Assembly (NCBI GenBank): GCA_963585895.1
Contig: CAUZXS010000142.1
Location: 80,001-144,000 of the forward strand
Length of the DNA stretch: 64,000 nucleotides
Direction: 5' to 3'
DNA from: Sepioteuthis lessoniana
Lineage: Eukaryota; Mollusca; Cephalopoda; Myopsida; Loliginidae
Shown: one piece after another, positions 43,593 through 54,124 of the stretch
How positions within the stretch are numbered: position 1 is the stretch's first letter
How the letters are laid out: every line of letters starts with the position of its first letter
The notes under the pieces: model-generated
Seen by the model: only the letters and a program-made list of their open reading frames with translations
Database searches by the model: none
Told to the model about the DNA's origin: nothing
Program-made: the position numbers and the translations under genes

Positions 43593-44499
43593 TACGTGCC
43601 GCCTTCAATAAGTTTTCAAACTTTTTTGTACAGGCATTTAAAATTGTCGTAGATTCTTGAGAATTCCGAATTTTATTGCTATCCATCTTATGAGATGACT
43701 GACCAATTTTTAGGATTTCAGGTTCAAATGAACAGCTACAGCAGCAATTGGAATACACCTGACTAAAACCTGATTATCACAGCAGGTGAATTTCAAAAAT
43801 GCAATCTGGACGTCAGGACACTTTAGAAAAACGATATGCAATAAAATTGTATTTTAAACTTTGAAAAAATGCCACAGAAACATCGTATGGAATGCTTCAG
43901 ACCGCTTTTCGACCATCTTGCATGAATTGAGCAATAGTTTTTGAGTGGCATAAGAGATTCAAGGAAGGCTGGGAGTCTGTGAGGGATGATGAGAGTTGTG
44001 GTAGGAGTAAGGAAGTCAATAGACCAGAGTTGATAAGCCAAAGGATTAGGGTTAGGGTTACTATGTTGAGGTTTTAAGGGAGTTCAGGAAAATTTTCCCC
44101 GGGAAGAGGCCAGCACTCTTCAAATCGGGTCAGTGGCATTTCCAGTTGGACAATATACCAGTCTACAACCCTATCCTTGTCACAGACTATTTGAGCAAGA
44201 TGGGCATCAACACAGTTCCTCACCGTCCCCATAGTCGAGACCTTGCTCCCTGTGAATTTTGGTTATTCCCTAAGCTCAGAGGCTGTTGTTATGAGACAAT
44301 CGAGGAGATGAAAGAGGCTGTGACGAAGGTCATTGACACACTCACACAAGAGGATTTCGATGGGGCCTTCCAGAAGTTGTTGGAACGGTACAATAAATGC
44401 TTTGCAGCCGGGGAATATTAATTGGAAGTAATCTGTGTGTACTATCAATAAAAGTGTCTATACGAAAAAAGTCTGGAAACTTATTTAATGATCCTCGTA
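43593..44499 (+). mobile_element. mariner-1, internally deleted, ~905 bp
   Basis: Termini 'tacgtgccgccttcaataag' and '...tttaatgatcctcgta'. The HTH region lies at about 43850-44040, the junction run 'ggattagggttagggtta' at about 44044, and the catalytic C-terminus at 44146-44418 (SKMGINTVPHRPHSRDLAP). The residue at the last acidic position is Glu (CEFWLF) instead of Asp, and the frame ends before YFEGD. Confidence 0.92.
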
Positions 44500-44809
44500 T
44501 ATGACCCTTGGTATGTTGAAGTAGAATACCATGAAACACGAAATGGGTGGATATTTGTGTCGGCATTGAAAAATTCTGTCATTGGAAATGTGGAAATGTT
44601 TTTCAGTTCTCGTGTTTTAGAATAACTTACGATGTTTAATGCTGTCAAATTCAAGACTTGCAGAAATTCTTTAACAAATATCTTTACCTTAGTTTCCGAT
44701 GAAAAGAGAGCTTAGAATTGTCAAAAATATTTTTCAAGGTATTTAAAGTTGTCGTAAAATGTTAACAAGGTAAGTTCTTTATATTCTATGAAATAAAGGT
44801 TGGTTGGTT
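44500..44809. other. no recognisable feature
   Basis: AT-rich; nothing recognised. Confidence 0.45.
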
Positions 44810-45470
44810 GCTTGTTTCGGTTTTATGGCACATCAACCTTTGTAGGTTATTTAACGCCAAATCCATTCTTATACAAATAATCAGTTCTATTTCAAACAAT
44901 TCAGTTTAGCATGAGTAGACAGTTTAATTGTGAAAGACATTTCTATTTCAAGCTATTAAGATCCCACACCCAACGAGTGTCCTGGATATGACACTAAACC
45001 ATGACACTAAGTCCCAGTAATGCTGGGGCTTTGGGGAATACGGAGTACCCCTTCATTGCTATTGCTCCCAGGTCCATTCTGTCCCAGCATGGTAGCACCT
45101 GGCAGGGCCCTATCTATGGGTTAAATAGAACTAACGGTATTCTTATGATAAACTGAATTGTTTGATTAAGCTGATTAGCTTGAAATAGAAATGTTTTTGA
45201 CAATGAAACCGTACTGACATTTAAACCGTGTGCTTATGATAAACTGAATTATTTGAAATTGAACTGTTTTTGACATTGAAACTGTACTTACACTGAACTG
45301 AATTGTTTTATATAACTGCTTGAATAGTTTGAAATTTTTGACAATTAAACTGTGTACTTATGCTAAACTGAATTGTTTGAAATAGAACTGATTATTTACA
45401 TAAAATGGATCTGGCGTTAAATAACCTACAAAGGTTGATATGCCATAAAACCTAACAAACCAAAACAATC
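44810..45470. repeat. two Composite-1 pieces fused in opposite orientation
   Basis: 44810-44955 is a minus-strand HP tail plus array. At about 44957 it switches to a plus-strand head (from 'gatcccacacccaacgag', first ~60 bp missing), array, and HP tail at 45408-45460. Outer ends are therefore two HP tails in inverted orientation, about 600 bp apart. Confidence 0.82.
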
Positions 45471-45479
45471 TATTCTTTG

Positions 45480-45790
45480 TTAAAAAAACGTTGAAATCAC
45501 TTTCTGATTGATTTATATAGGTATATTTTCTTTTCTTTTCGATGAATGAAAAAATAATTCGTATTAATTCGATTAGCTACAAATTAGTTAATTATTGAAT
45601 ACCACTATCGTATTCGTTGATAAGGATTTTTCAATAATTATTGATTAGTTGTATTTTAGGACATCGCGTGATGCTCACCTCCAGTTACACGACTGCCAGG
45701 CCTTTATTTGATGTAGCCTCGTGGTGACAATATGGAGAAGAGTGTTTTGTCGCTAAACTTGTTCCATAAAACTTCGTTATTGTGCTTCGT
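45480..45790. other. no recognisable feature
   Basis: AT-rich; no match seen. Confidence 0.4.
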
Positions 45791-45794
45791 ATAG

Positions 45795-46068
45795 CTCTTG
45801 ATGTTTCTGTGGAAATAAACACTTGGAGGAGTCAAAAGTTCAGCAATATTTTAGTAACGTGAGGTCCAATTCGACAAGAAAGGATGCTTTTGCCGTAGCC
45901 TTTTTGAAGACGACCAACCATAGTGGACTGTGAGATGACGTGCTCACCTGATACTCTCTACGTGCTCTTCATTGAATTTGTCACAATGGCTTGGAATGTG
46001 GCATCTGAATCCACGGCTTTAGGCCCACCTGATCTTGTTTTATCGTTGAGGTTATTGCAGTCCAAGCC
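45795..46068 (-). mobile_element. mariner-2 transposase HTH remnant
   Basis: The minus strand reads in pieces 'NDKTRSGGPKAVDSDATFQAIV', a 'RVSGEHVISQSTMVGRLQK' step (one stop before it) and 'HVTKILLNF'. This is the best-kept of three related remnants and covers the second HTH and linker. No catalytic residues. Confidence 0.66.
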
Positions 46069-46178
46069 TCGAAAATAAACCAAGGTCAGGTAAACCTCTT
46101 GTGGAAGATGAGGCCTTGCTTGAATTGGTTAAACAACAGCCAAGCAAAATCACTCGTAAATTGTCAACAGAGCTTTAT
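46068..46178 (+). mobile_element. mariner-type HTH remnant, different family
   Basis: Plus-strand frame 'KPLVEDEALLELVKQQPSK' followed by 'ITRKLSTEL', the linker-HTH pattern of another mariner subfamily. It begins where the minus-strand remnant ends, so the two are head to head. Confidence 0.55.
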
Positions 46179-46187
46179 ATTTTGGTT

Positions 46188-46402
46188 TGGTTTGGTTTCT
46201 TTGTTTAATGGCATATCAACCTTTGTAGGTTATTTAATGTCAAAGCCATCCTTCTAGAACAGCAGTGCTACTATTTAACCCATAGCTGGGAGGATAAGGG
46301 TATTTGCCCGAAAGTGAACGTAATGGCGCGACTGGAATACGAACTCGCTAACTACGATTCCGCAATGCATCGGTTTAACCATTACACCACGAGGACACCC
46401 CC
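46188..46402 (-). mobile_element. SINE-A, full length with short deletion
   Basis: Minus strand: head with A-box-like GTGGTGTAATGGTTAAACC, body, HP tail at the left end (aatggcatatcaacctttg). The 'aaaggtatgaacccc' block is deleted. It is cut into the 3' end of the mariner-type remnant. Confidence 0.86.
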
Positions 46403-46639
46403 TTGATGTTTTACTAAGCACAATGATCTTGGCCTTGTGCATAGACATTGAAATGCTTGAAATGTCAAATCCATTTGACTCCTCCTCGTGAATGGAACGA
46501 ATGGAAAGTTTTTTAAAATTAAAATCTACTTGTCTGTGATTCAATTCGTGTTATCGTGGAAATGATTTATACATCGACTAGTTTTATTTATTTTTTATTT
46601 ATCAACCTTTCTTTTCATGCCTTTCTTACCGCCCGATGA

Positions 46640-46960
46640 ATTTTAGCAGGACAGAGAAATATTTTCATCCTGATTATAATAATGTATTGATTATGAAATA
46701 CGGACACAGCTACAGCTTTCAGTAGATAAGATATTGCCACCATGGTATATGAACTGGTCGATTAATTTCATCAGTCAACAGCAGTTCCTACTTTACCTGT
46801 GCATATGTTGACATCCGTTTCAGCAGATGAGATATTACCACCGAGGTATATGAACTGATCAACTAATCTCAGAGGCTTGCTATTTGATGAGGAGATGATA
46901 GCATTTTGATGAAAATATCTGCGCTTCAATTCTTCATACCTTAGCAAAGACTTGTACCTC
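46640..46960 (-). mobile_element. RTE-type LINE reverse transcriptase fragment
   Basis: The minus frame contains 'LRLVDQFIYLGGNISSAE' and 'DVNICTGKVGTAVD', matching the K(L/F)VD-F-YLGS-(V/I)SS(T/A)E-D stretch just downstream of the polymerase motif. A ~95-bp piece of it is duplicated (gatattgccaccatggtatatgaact and gatattaccaccgaggtatatgaact). Confidence 0.7.
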
Positions 46961-47515
46961 AACTAGTTTCATATATATTTCATCTCTCTCTGTGTCTCTG
47001 TATGACGAACTTCTGTAGAGGAGGGAAACATTTGTCATCCTGATTATAGTTATGCATCACGAAATAGTGACCAACTTTCTCAACAAGCACCATTTTTCTT
47101 TTTTCTTCCATATTCCCTGACAAACTTATACATTAGCAGGTGTCTCAACTAGATATGAAGCTAGACTTTGGTCTGAAATCGTGCCAGACGGTGTCGATAT
47201 CCCTACTGGACATCGTGATCAAGACAACAGGCGCTTATTTTGACAGGAGAAAAATGGAAATGAAAAACAGATCACTATCTTCAGTTAGAAATCGCATGCC
47301 TGCCTTATTTAAGCTTGGGAAATAAATGTTGCAAGCGAAATCTCAAAGAATTGGACTGAATCCAACATTAGAAAGAAAGGGAAATAATAGTGAACCTTTT
47401 ACATGCGTTCAGTATTTGATTTTTCTTATTTATTTAGAATAGTTTCACTAGATATACCTGTTTTTTAGCCTGAAAAAATGGCGTCACGCAAGCAAAATAG
47501 ATTATACCGGGGCGC
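46961..47515. other. no recognisable feature
   Basis: Mixed sequence; a 61-codon frame at 47140-47322 has no family resemblance. Confidence 0.4.
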
Positions 47516-47519
47516 GGCG

Positions 47520-47895
47520 AAATTAATGACAGCTATGTATTCTCAATGCATTTTCATTTTAAAAATCACTTCCAGTGTATTTTTTAATAAAAAGTATTTC
47601 CAATGCATTTTTATAGTAAAATCACTTCCAATGCATTTTTATAGTAAAATCACTTCCAATGCATTTTTATAGTAAAAATCATATCCCATGCATTTTTATA
47701 GTAAAAATAATTTCCAATGCATTTTTATAGTAAAAATCATTTCCAATGCATTTTTATAATAAAAATCATTTCCAATGCATTTTTATAGTAAAAATAATTT
47801 CCAATGCATTTTTATAATAAAAATAATTTCCAATGCATTTTTATAATAAAAATCATTTCTAATGCATTTTTATAGTAAAAATCATTTCTAATTCA
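47520..47895 (+). repeat. 29-bp minisatellite, ~13 units
   Basis: Unit 'aatgcatttttatagtaaaa' plus 'atcatttcc'. Early units are less regular (cttcc variants); later ones vary between 'atagt' and 'ataat'. Confidence 0.95.
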
Positions 47896-47899
47896 TCAT

Positions 47900-48245
47900 T
47901 GTAATCTATGATTGAATGTACGAAAGGAATATAGCGAATATATTGTGTTAAAACGTTGCAATAATTGTTTGTAATAGCTATTTCTTTTTTGTTTTTCATT
48001 GTATTTATGTGTGTGAGTGTGTATGGTGATGATTTTTATTAAAAAGCTAATTATCATTATTGCATAATTAAGGAAATGAATTTTTTGATTTGACGAATAA
48101 GCATGATCGGACTGGGACGTAAGGATAAAAGGTGGGGACTCGAGTTGGATCACAATGATAATTTTTTAGCTGTCTATGCTGTGTTAATGTTATATTAAGT
48201 ATACGTTATTGTGATATCCGATGGTGTATCCGTGAGGGATATGTT
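47900..48245. other. no recognisable feature
   Basis: AT-rich; nothing recognised. Confidence 0.45.
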
Positions 48246-48248
48246 AAA

Positions 48249-48518
48249 TATGTGGTGCATTCAATACGTTTCCTGACTTTTTTTGTTCAGGCATTGAAAA
48301 TTGTCGTAGACTCTTGAACATTCAGTACGTTATTGCTAGACATCTTATGAGATGACTGGCTAATTTTTATGATTTCAGCTTCAAATGAACAGCTACAGCA
48401 GCAGTTGGAATACACACTACTAAAGCCTGATTTTCACAGCTGGTGAATTTCAAAAATGCAATCTGGACTTTAGAAGAACGATATGCAATAAAATTCTGTT
48501 TTAAACTTGGAAAAAATA
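48249..48518 (+). mobile_element. mariner-1 5' fragment
   Basis: The 5' terminus (tgtggtgcattcaatacg) through the region before the HTH, ending at 'aaacttggaaaaaa', after which it switches to an unrelated LINE fragment. No 3' terminus. Confidence 0.85.
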
Positions 48519-48519
48519 G

Positions 48520-48890
48520 ATATTTTTATTGGTCGGCCAACACTTGTGTGTCCATACGTAAGAGTTCACGGGAGAACATCGCTTATTAGTTCATCATCAC
48601 TTCTTGTCTCTCTTGGGTGGTTTGTAGGGGTGCTGCTTCCAGGATTTGTTCAAAATAGCATACAACATCCTTGTGTAGGTCCCATCTAGCTTCTTCTCCG
48701 TGCGTTTCGTAACAGTCAAAGGGGTCCAACTATACAGTAGTACTGACATGGCTATAGCTGAGAAGAATTTCTGTTTAATTTTATCAGAGAGATCTGATTT
48801 TCCAACCACTAAAATTTCACACAGTATAGCGATTATCAGGCAACTGTCTGATGATCGGTATCGATTGAGAAATTCTTGACTGTAGCTGTA
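48520..48890 (-). mobile_element. RTE-type LINE 3' region
   Basis: The minus frame 48597-48809 reads 'SDKIKQKFFSAIAMSVLLYS' and 'KKLDGTYTRMLYAILNKSW', an RTE C-terminal signature. The downstream part (about 48520-48600) matches the 43.2-kb fragment. It joins the mariner-1 fragment without a visible boundary motif. Confidence 0.8.
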
Positions 48891-48910
48891 GTTTCTTCAA
48901 TACTGTTTTA

Positions 48911-48911
48911 A

Positions 48912-48977
<66 letters not shown>
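48911..48977. repeat. (CA)33 microsatellite
   Basis: Uninterrupted CA run. Confidence 0.98.
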
Positions 48978-48979
<2 letters not shown>

Positions 48980-49255
48980 GAGTTATATATGTCAATATTA
49001 TCTTATACATTTCATATTGTTCTGTGATAATTTTACAGAATTTTGTTGACAATTAAAATTTTTTTAAATGAGTGACGATTAAGTATTTATTCGATTTTTA
49101 AAAAATAGTTTTAAGTCATTATTATTAGTGCTACCTAATCAATAATGCTATGTAATTATTTTATATGTATATCTTGAAAAACTAGCAATATAAGCAAATC
49201 AGTAATTAAACACGAATTATTATTTGAGAAGGACAATTCGTGAATCTTTCTTTCT
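48978..49255. other. no recognisable feature
   Basis: AT-rich; nothing recognised. Confidence 0.45.
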
Positions 49256-49257
49256 GT

Positions 49258-49514
49258 ATTGTGAATTGAATTACCACGACCAGAAAACCAGGCGAACACC
49301 CACGCACGAGAACACTGGACTCCTGTTTCGACCTTGTTAGGTCTCATTAGCAGTATATACCGTAATCTCTACCACTGGAGATCGAGCCAGCGACCACAGA
49401 TAGCAATACCGAAACTCTACAACTGAGCAACCAGTTCGTATCGCCCGCAAGTGATGCCAAATCAACTAGTCATGATCGTGGTAATTCGATTCACAATATA
49501 AATTCCTCTACTTA
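49258..49514 (-). mobile_element. SINE-Q, near full length
   Basis: tRNA-like head on the minus strand (GTTGCTCAGTTGTAGAG, B-box GGCTCGATCTCC), body 'atgagacctaacaaggtcgaaacagg', and end 'ggtaattcaattcacaatac'-like. On the plus strand, an interrupted A-run and 'ttcctctactta' follow. Confidence 0.82.
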
Positions 49515-49579
49515 TTAAAAAAAAAAAAAGAAAAAAAAAAAAAGAAAAATATGCACATCTTTCTTTTGGTGTTTGAAAA

Positions 49580-50062
49580 TTTAAATTGGTTGGTTGGTTG
49601 GTTGTTTCGTTTTACGGCGTATCAACCCTTTTCGGGCCATTTAATACCGAATTAAATTTCAAATAATTCACTTTAGCATAAGTATACAGTTTCAATGCCA
49701 AAAACTGTTCTATTTCAAGCTATTTAGGTTAGCAAAAGTTCCAACAGTTCAATTTCAAACAGTTTAGTTATGTTTAAGTTCACAGTTTCAATGTCAAAAA
49801 CAGTTCTATTTCAAACAATTCAGTTTAGCATAAGTACATTGTTTACTTCTATTTAACCCTATCTGGTGCTACCACTCCGGACCAGAGTGGACATGGGAGT
49901 GATGGCAATGAAGGGGTACTCCACATTCCTCGAAGCTCCAGCATTACTAGAACATCACCATCAGATCTTTTAGTGTCATATCCAAGACACCCGTTGAGTG
50001 GGGGCAGTCTTTCCGATCTGCAGAGAAACAGTCAGTGTATTCTACAGCCCCAGCCGACTTGT
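49580..50062 (-). repeat. Composite-1
   Basis: HP tail (ttacggcgtatcaacccttttcgggcc), three to four array units, then a full head at 49850-50062. Confidence 0.85.
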
Positions 50063-50097
50063 ATGATTGTAGTAATATGACTCTCCAATGATCATTG

Positions 50098-50152
50098 TTA
50101 AGTTTCTTTGTTTAATGGCACATCAACCTTTGTGGGTTATTTAATGCTCTCT
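50098..50152 (-). mobile_element. SINE-A HP-tail fragment
   Basis: 'tttctttgtttaatggcaca' followed by the rest of the HP tail, 55 bp in all. Confidence 0.75.
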
Positions 50153-50187
50153 CTGCATCATTTCCTTTGGGTTTTTTGATATACTTA

Positions 50188-50189
<2 letters not shown>

Positions 50190-50236
<47 letters not shown>

Positions 50237-50804
50237 CTCTCTCTCTCTCATACTTTCTCTCTGTCACTTTTTCCCTCACTTCCCGAATACTTTGGTACTT
50301 TCTCTGTTGTTTTTATTCTCTCTCCCTCTCTCTCACATTTCCTGCATCACACGTTTTTTTCTCAATGGTTTTCATTCTCTTTCTCTCTCTCTCTCTGAAT
50401 CACATTTTTTTGTTTTTTCTCCATGGTTCTCTCTCTCTCTCTCTCTCTCTCTCTAACACACTCTCTTTCTCTCTCACACACTTTCTCTCTGTCACGCTTT
50501 CCCTCACTTCCCGCATACTTTTGTACTTTCTCTATTGTTTTTATTCTCTCTCTCTCTCTCTCTCTCTCTATGACACACACTCTCTCTCTTTCTCTCTCAC
50601 ACACTTTCTCTCTGTCACTCTTTCCCTCACTTCCCGCATACTTTGGTACTTTCTCTATTGTTTTTATTCTCTCTCTCTCTCTCTGACACACACTCTCTCT
50701 CTTTCTCTCTCACACACTTTCTCTCTGTCACTCTTTCCCTCACTTCCCGCATACTTTGGTACTTTCTCTATTGTTTTTATTCTCTCTCTCTCTCTGACAC
50801 ACAC

Positions 50805-50835
<31 letters not shown>

Positions 50836-50850
50836 TTTTATCTATCAATC
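50190..50850 (+). repeat. (CT)n microsatellite with ~110-120-bp higher-order units
   Basis: About five units, each a CT run plus the insert 'ccctcacttcccgcatactt' and 'tttctctattgtttttattct'. The reading frames, on either strand, are low-complexity artefacts. Confidence 0.93.
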
Positions 50851-51570
50851 TATTTTTTTCTTTATTCGTGAAAGTCGCTTCGTTAACTTGTATCTCGTTT
50901 TATTTTTTTCTAAACATATTCTCTTCCTTCCTGTTTATTGTGTTGCTAATGTTTCTTCCCAACGTTTCTATTTTCTTTTTTTTTCCCGCTCTCTCTTTTT
51001 CTTGATCCCCAAACTCTCTTCACCTTTATACTCCCCGTTGTTGTCCTCCACACCCTATAGAAAAACATATGCGAGTGAAATTTGAAAAGTTAATATAATT
51101 ACGTCATATCTGTTATTGATTACTTTTTCAACAATGGGATATAAACACTACAACATCGATGGAAGAAGTTCGTCGAGCGTAAGTGGGACTATTGTGAAAA
51201 AATGTTGGGGTGTCTCCCCTACAGATGGACTCGCCCTCATGTGACATATACCGGCTACGTTCTCTTCTGCGCAGTCTCGGGGGAGCCGTTACCAAGAACG
51301 GATGTAATGTTTATGATTGTGTTAAGCTGAGCAGAGGTTTTTCCCAGCTATCGTTTATGTATGTACTATTTTCCTTCAATATATTTTTTATCACTCATTT
51401 CCGAGTCGTGTTATCATTTTCATCTCCCCTTTACGATAACAAAAATAAACCTCAAAGTTATGGCAAGGTAAGGTTTGGAAACAAACTTTACGTTTCAAAT
51501 ACATATTTCGAGTAATAAACGACCATTTGTTTCTTAGATGAAAAATTAATCTTTCATTCCACGAGTACAG
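50851..51570. other. no recognisable feature
   Basis: T-rich then mixed sequence. A 101-codon frame at 51210-51512 shows no family resemblance. Confidence 0.4.
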
Positions 51571-51574
51571 ACTG

Positions 51575-51860
51575 CCTCAGTCGGCTGGGGCTACAGCATA
51601 CACTGACTGTATATCTGCAAAGGAGTGAGACTTGCCCAACGAGTGTCCTGTGGCTCGGTTGGCTGGGGTACAGAATACACCGACTTCATTTCTATAGAGG
51701 ACTAAGATTCACCCAACGAGTGTCCTAGATATGACATTAAGCAATCTGATGATGAGGCTCCAGTAATGCAGGAGCTTTGGGGAATGCGAAGTACCCCTTC
51801 ATTGCAATCACTCTAAGGTCCACTATGGCCCGAGTGGTAGCACCTGGCTGGGTGATATCA
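51575..51860 (+). repeat. Composite-1 head with duplicated 5' end
   Basis: Head 5' end (51577-51653, to 'acgagtgtcctg') followed at once by a second, complete head (51660-51860). The two 5' ends differ by about 20%. Confidence 0.8.
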
Positions 51861-52018
51861 AATGATAACTGAAATACGATTCACAGATACGATTCACAGA
51901 TCAACGACCGACACCAAAACCAATATGCACAGATAAGATTCACTGATTAACGACACCAAAACCAATATGCACTGAGCCCGTATTAAGCAAAGCTAGATCA
52001 AAATAACCAGAACCATTA

Positions 52019-52479
52019 CGATATTTCTTTGACCAGTTAAAAGATATGGCTAGACGATATTTCTTTGACCAGTTTAAAGATATGGCTAGACGATAGTTCT
52101 TTGACCAGTTAAAAGATATGGCTAGACGATAGTTCTTTGACCAGTTTAAAGATATGGCTAGACGATAGTTCTTTGACCAGTTAAAAGATATGGCTAGACG
52201 ATAGTTCTTTGACCAGTTAAAAGATATGGCTAGACGATAGTTCTTTGACCAGTTAAAAGATATGGCTAGACGATAGTTCTTTGACCTGTTTAAAGATATG
52301 GCTAGACGATAGTTCTTTGACCAGTTTAAAGATATGGCTAGACGATAGTTCTTTGACCAGTTAAAAGATATGGCTAGACGATAGTTCTTTGACCTGTTTA
52401 AAGATATGGCTAGACGATAGTTCTTTGACCTGTTTAAAGATATGGCTAGACGATAGTTCTTTGACCAGTTAAAAGATAT
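52019..52479 (+). repeat. 36-bp minisatellite, 12.8 units, no indels
   Basis: Unit 'cgatagttctttgaccagtt' + 'aaaagatatggctaga', starting every 36 bp from 52019 to 52451 without a single length change. A few units carry 'ccagttt' or 'cctgttt'. There are no unique spacers, so it is not a CRISPR-type array. Confidence 0.98.
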
Positions 52480-52945
52480 AAGCTATCGGTCATATGGAAG
52501 TCAACCTGACCGATAAAATGAAACCCAGTTTCTTCCATGCAGCGGTCGTGTCGATACTGCTATATGGGTGCACTACGTGGATGCTGACTAAACGGATGGA
52601 GAAAAAGCTTGACGGCAACTACACAAGAATGCTGCGAGCAATTTTCAACAAGTCCGGGAGGAAACACCCCACAAAGTACCAGCTGTAGGGCCACCTACCT
52701 CCCATCAAAAAACTATCAAAGTTAGACGAACCAGTCCTGCAGGGACGAGCTTATAAGTGATGTTTTCTTATGCACCCCTCACATAGCCGAGCAAAAGCAG
52801 GGCGACCAGCTCGAACCTATATACAGAGGCTCAGTAAGGATACGGGATGTAGCCCTGAGGACTTGCCAGAAGCCATGAACGATAGGGAGGAGTGGCGAGA
52901 GACGGCCAGGGATATCCGTGTTGGTGGCATGACAAGATGATGATG
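52480..52945 (+). mobile_element. RTE-type LINE 3' end, adjoining the minisatellite
   Basis: Frames read 'LSVIWKS' then, after a frameshift, 'LTDKMKPSFFHAAVVSILLYG' and 'KKLDGNYTRMLRAIFNKS' up to a stop near 52688. A further part (52745-52935) resembles 'DELISDV...GRAKAGRPARTY' in shifting frames and ends in (TGATGA)n at about 52938. The minisatellite's last unit runs into its 5' end. Confidence 0.85.
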
Positions 52946-52949
52946 ATGA

Positions 52950-53160
52950 CATTGAAAACAAAGACAGCATTAATTCGAAAGTCTTGATATTTTTAACGCC
53001 GTTTTGTTTTCTGCAAATTACATTGATTTTATTTGGGAAGTTATTTCCAAGAAAACCATATTCTAAGGACATTTTGATTCTTCCATTTTGAAAGTGTCTG
53101 CCGTTTACATTGGTAGTTTGGGTTTTTCTCCTATGAACGATTGTTATCGGTATGTATTTT
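52950..53160. other. no recognisable feature
   Basis: Short AT-rich gap between repeats. Confidence 0.4.
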
Positions 53161-53163
53161 GTT

Positions 53164-53440
53164 TTTGGAGGCGCTTTTGGTGTGACGGTTATTGTCTTAT
53201 TAAATGAAGACGGTGACCCGAGTTCAAATTCTGGATGAGGTTGTCAGCATTTCACATAGAGCTAATACCCTACGAAAAGGTTCGCCTCCAATTACTCTCT
53301 AACAAGTCATGGGTAACTAGTAGGGCAGACTGTGCTCTTTAACCTTGACGTAGCAAACGGTCTAGAAGAAAAACCTGTTAAGCTCCAATTAAAAACTGTC
53401 ATTGCGTCACATCCTGTTTGTATGGAGGGGCTAGTAAATA
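53164..53440 (+). mobile_element. SINE-B, old copy
   Basis: Head 'tttggtgtgacggttattg', B-box GAGTTCAAATTC, body and the 3' end 'tggaggggctagtaaata'. Diverged 20% or more from the 21.25-kb copy by eye. Confidence 0.82.
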
Positions 53441-54124
53441 CATAAAAACATATTTGTTTCAAATGAATAAATCACATATAAAAAGAATCTAACGTTTTGG
53501 GATGTGAAAAAATGTTTCTCTAATAAACGCTGATATTGTTCAGTTGTTTTAAACATGTTCAGTATCATACCTAATTTACAAACGATTCCTTGTTTTGAGA
53601 GTCTTTTATTTTTGATTTCTTTCATGTACTTAACTCAAGTTTTTCTCAACAAATATTTTAAAAGTTTCCCCTGTGACTAGTCCGTTAATAGTTTTGTGCA
53701 CAGGATTGATTTTTATGCGAAAAGATCAATACTTTATCTCTTAAATCGGTGTTCTTTGCTCATCAATGCTTAAACCAGATAAATATTTTCTTCAGGAACC
53801 AACATAATTTTTTTTTTAGATATAAGTTGTTTCTTTGTTTTCTTGTAACCTTCACTTTGTAGAGTTTTATTAGGAAATTTGATGTTTTCTTTGTCGAATA
53901 AGGATTCTCTTTGGTTGGTTGGTTGGTTGGTTTTACGGCGTACCAACCCTTTTTTCGGGACATTTAACGCCAAATTAAGTCATTTGGTTAAAAGTTTCAA
54001 ACAATTCAGTTTAGTTTTAACCATGTGTGTGTCGGCGGGGAGGCAGGCCTTCGACCATGATTGGTACTGAGGAGGAGCCCACCAAAAAAATCAACACGTG
54101 CTTTTTAAACTACGGAAAATAAGT
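53441..54124. other. mostly featureless; Composite-1 tail fragment at 53908-54020
   Basis: AT-rich. Within it, 53908-54020 is a minus-strand HP tail (ttacggcgtaccaaccc) with part of an array unit. The rest shows no family member. Confidence 0.55.

Noticed and set aside
50167-50871. 234-codon open frame with repeated Leu/Ser and 'FPSLPAYFG'-like units
   Set aside because: Produced by the ~115-bp CT-rich tandem unit; both strands are open.
51210-51515. 101-codon frame with a hydrophobic segment
   Set aside because: No start context, no recognised domain, and the hydrophobic part comes from a T-rich stretch.
52019-52479. Regular 36-bp repeats resembling a CRISPR array
   Set aside because: The repeats are contiguous with no variable spacers, and the context is eukaryotic.
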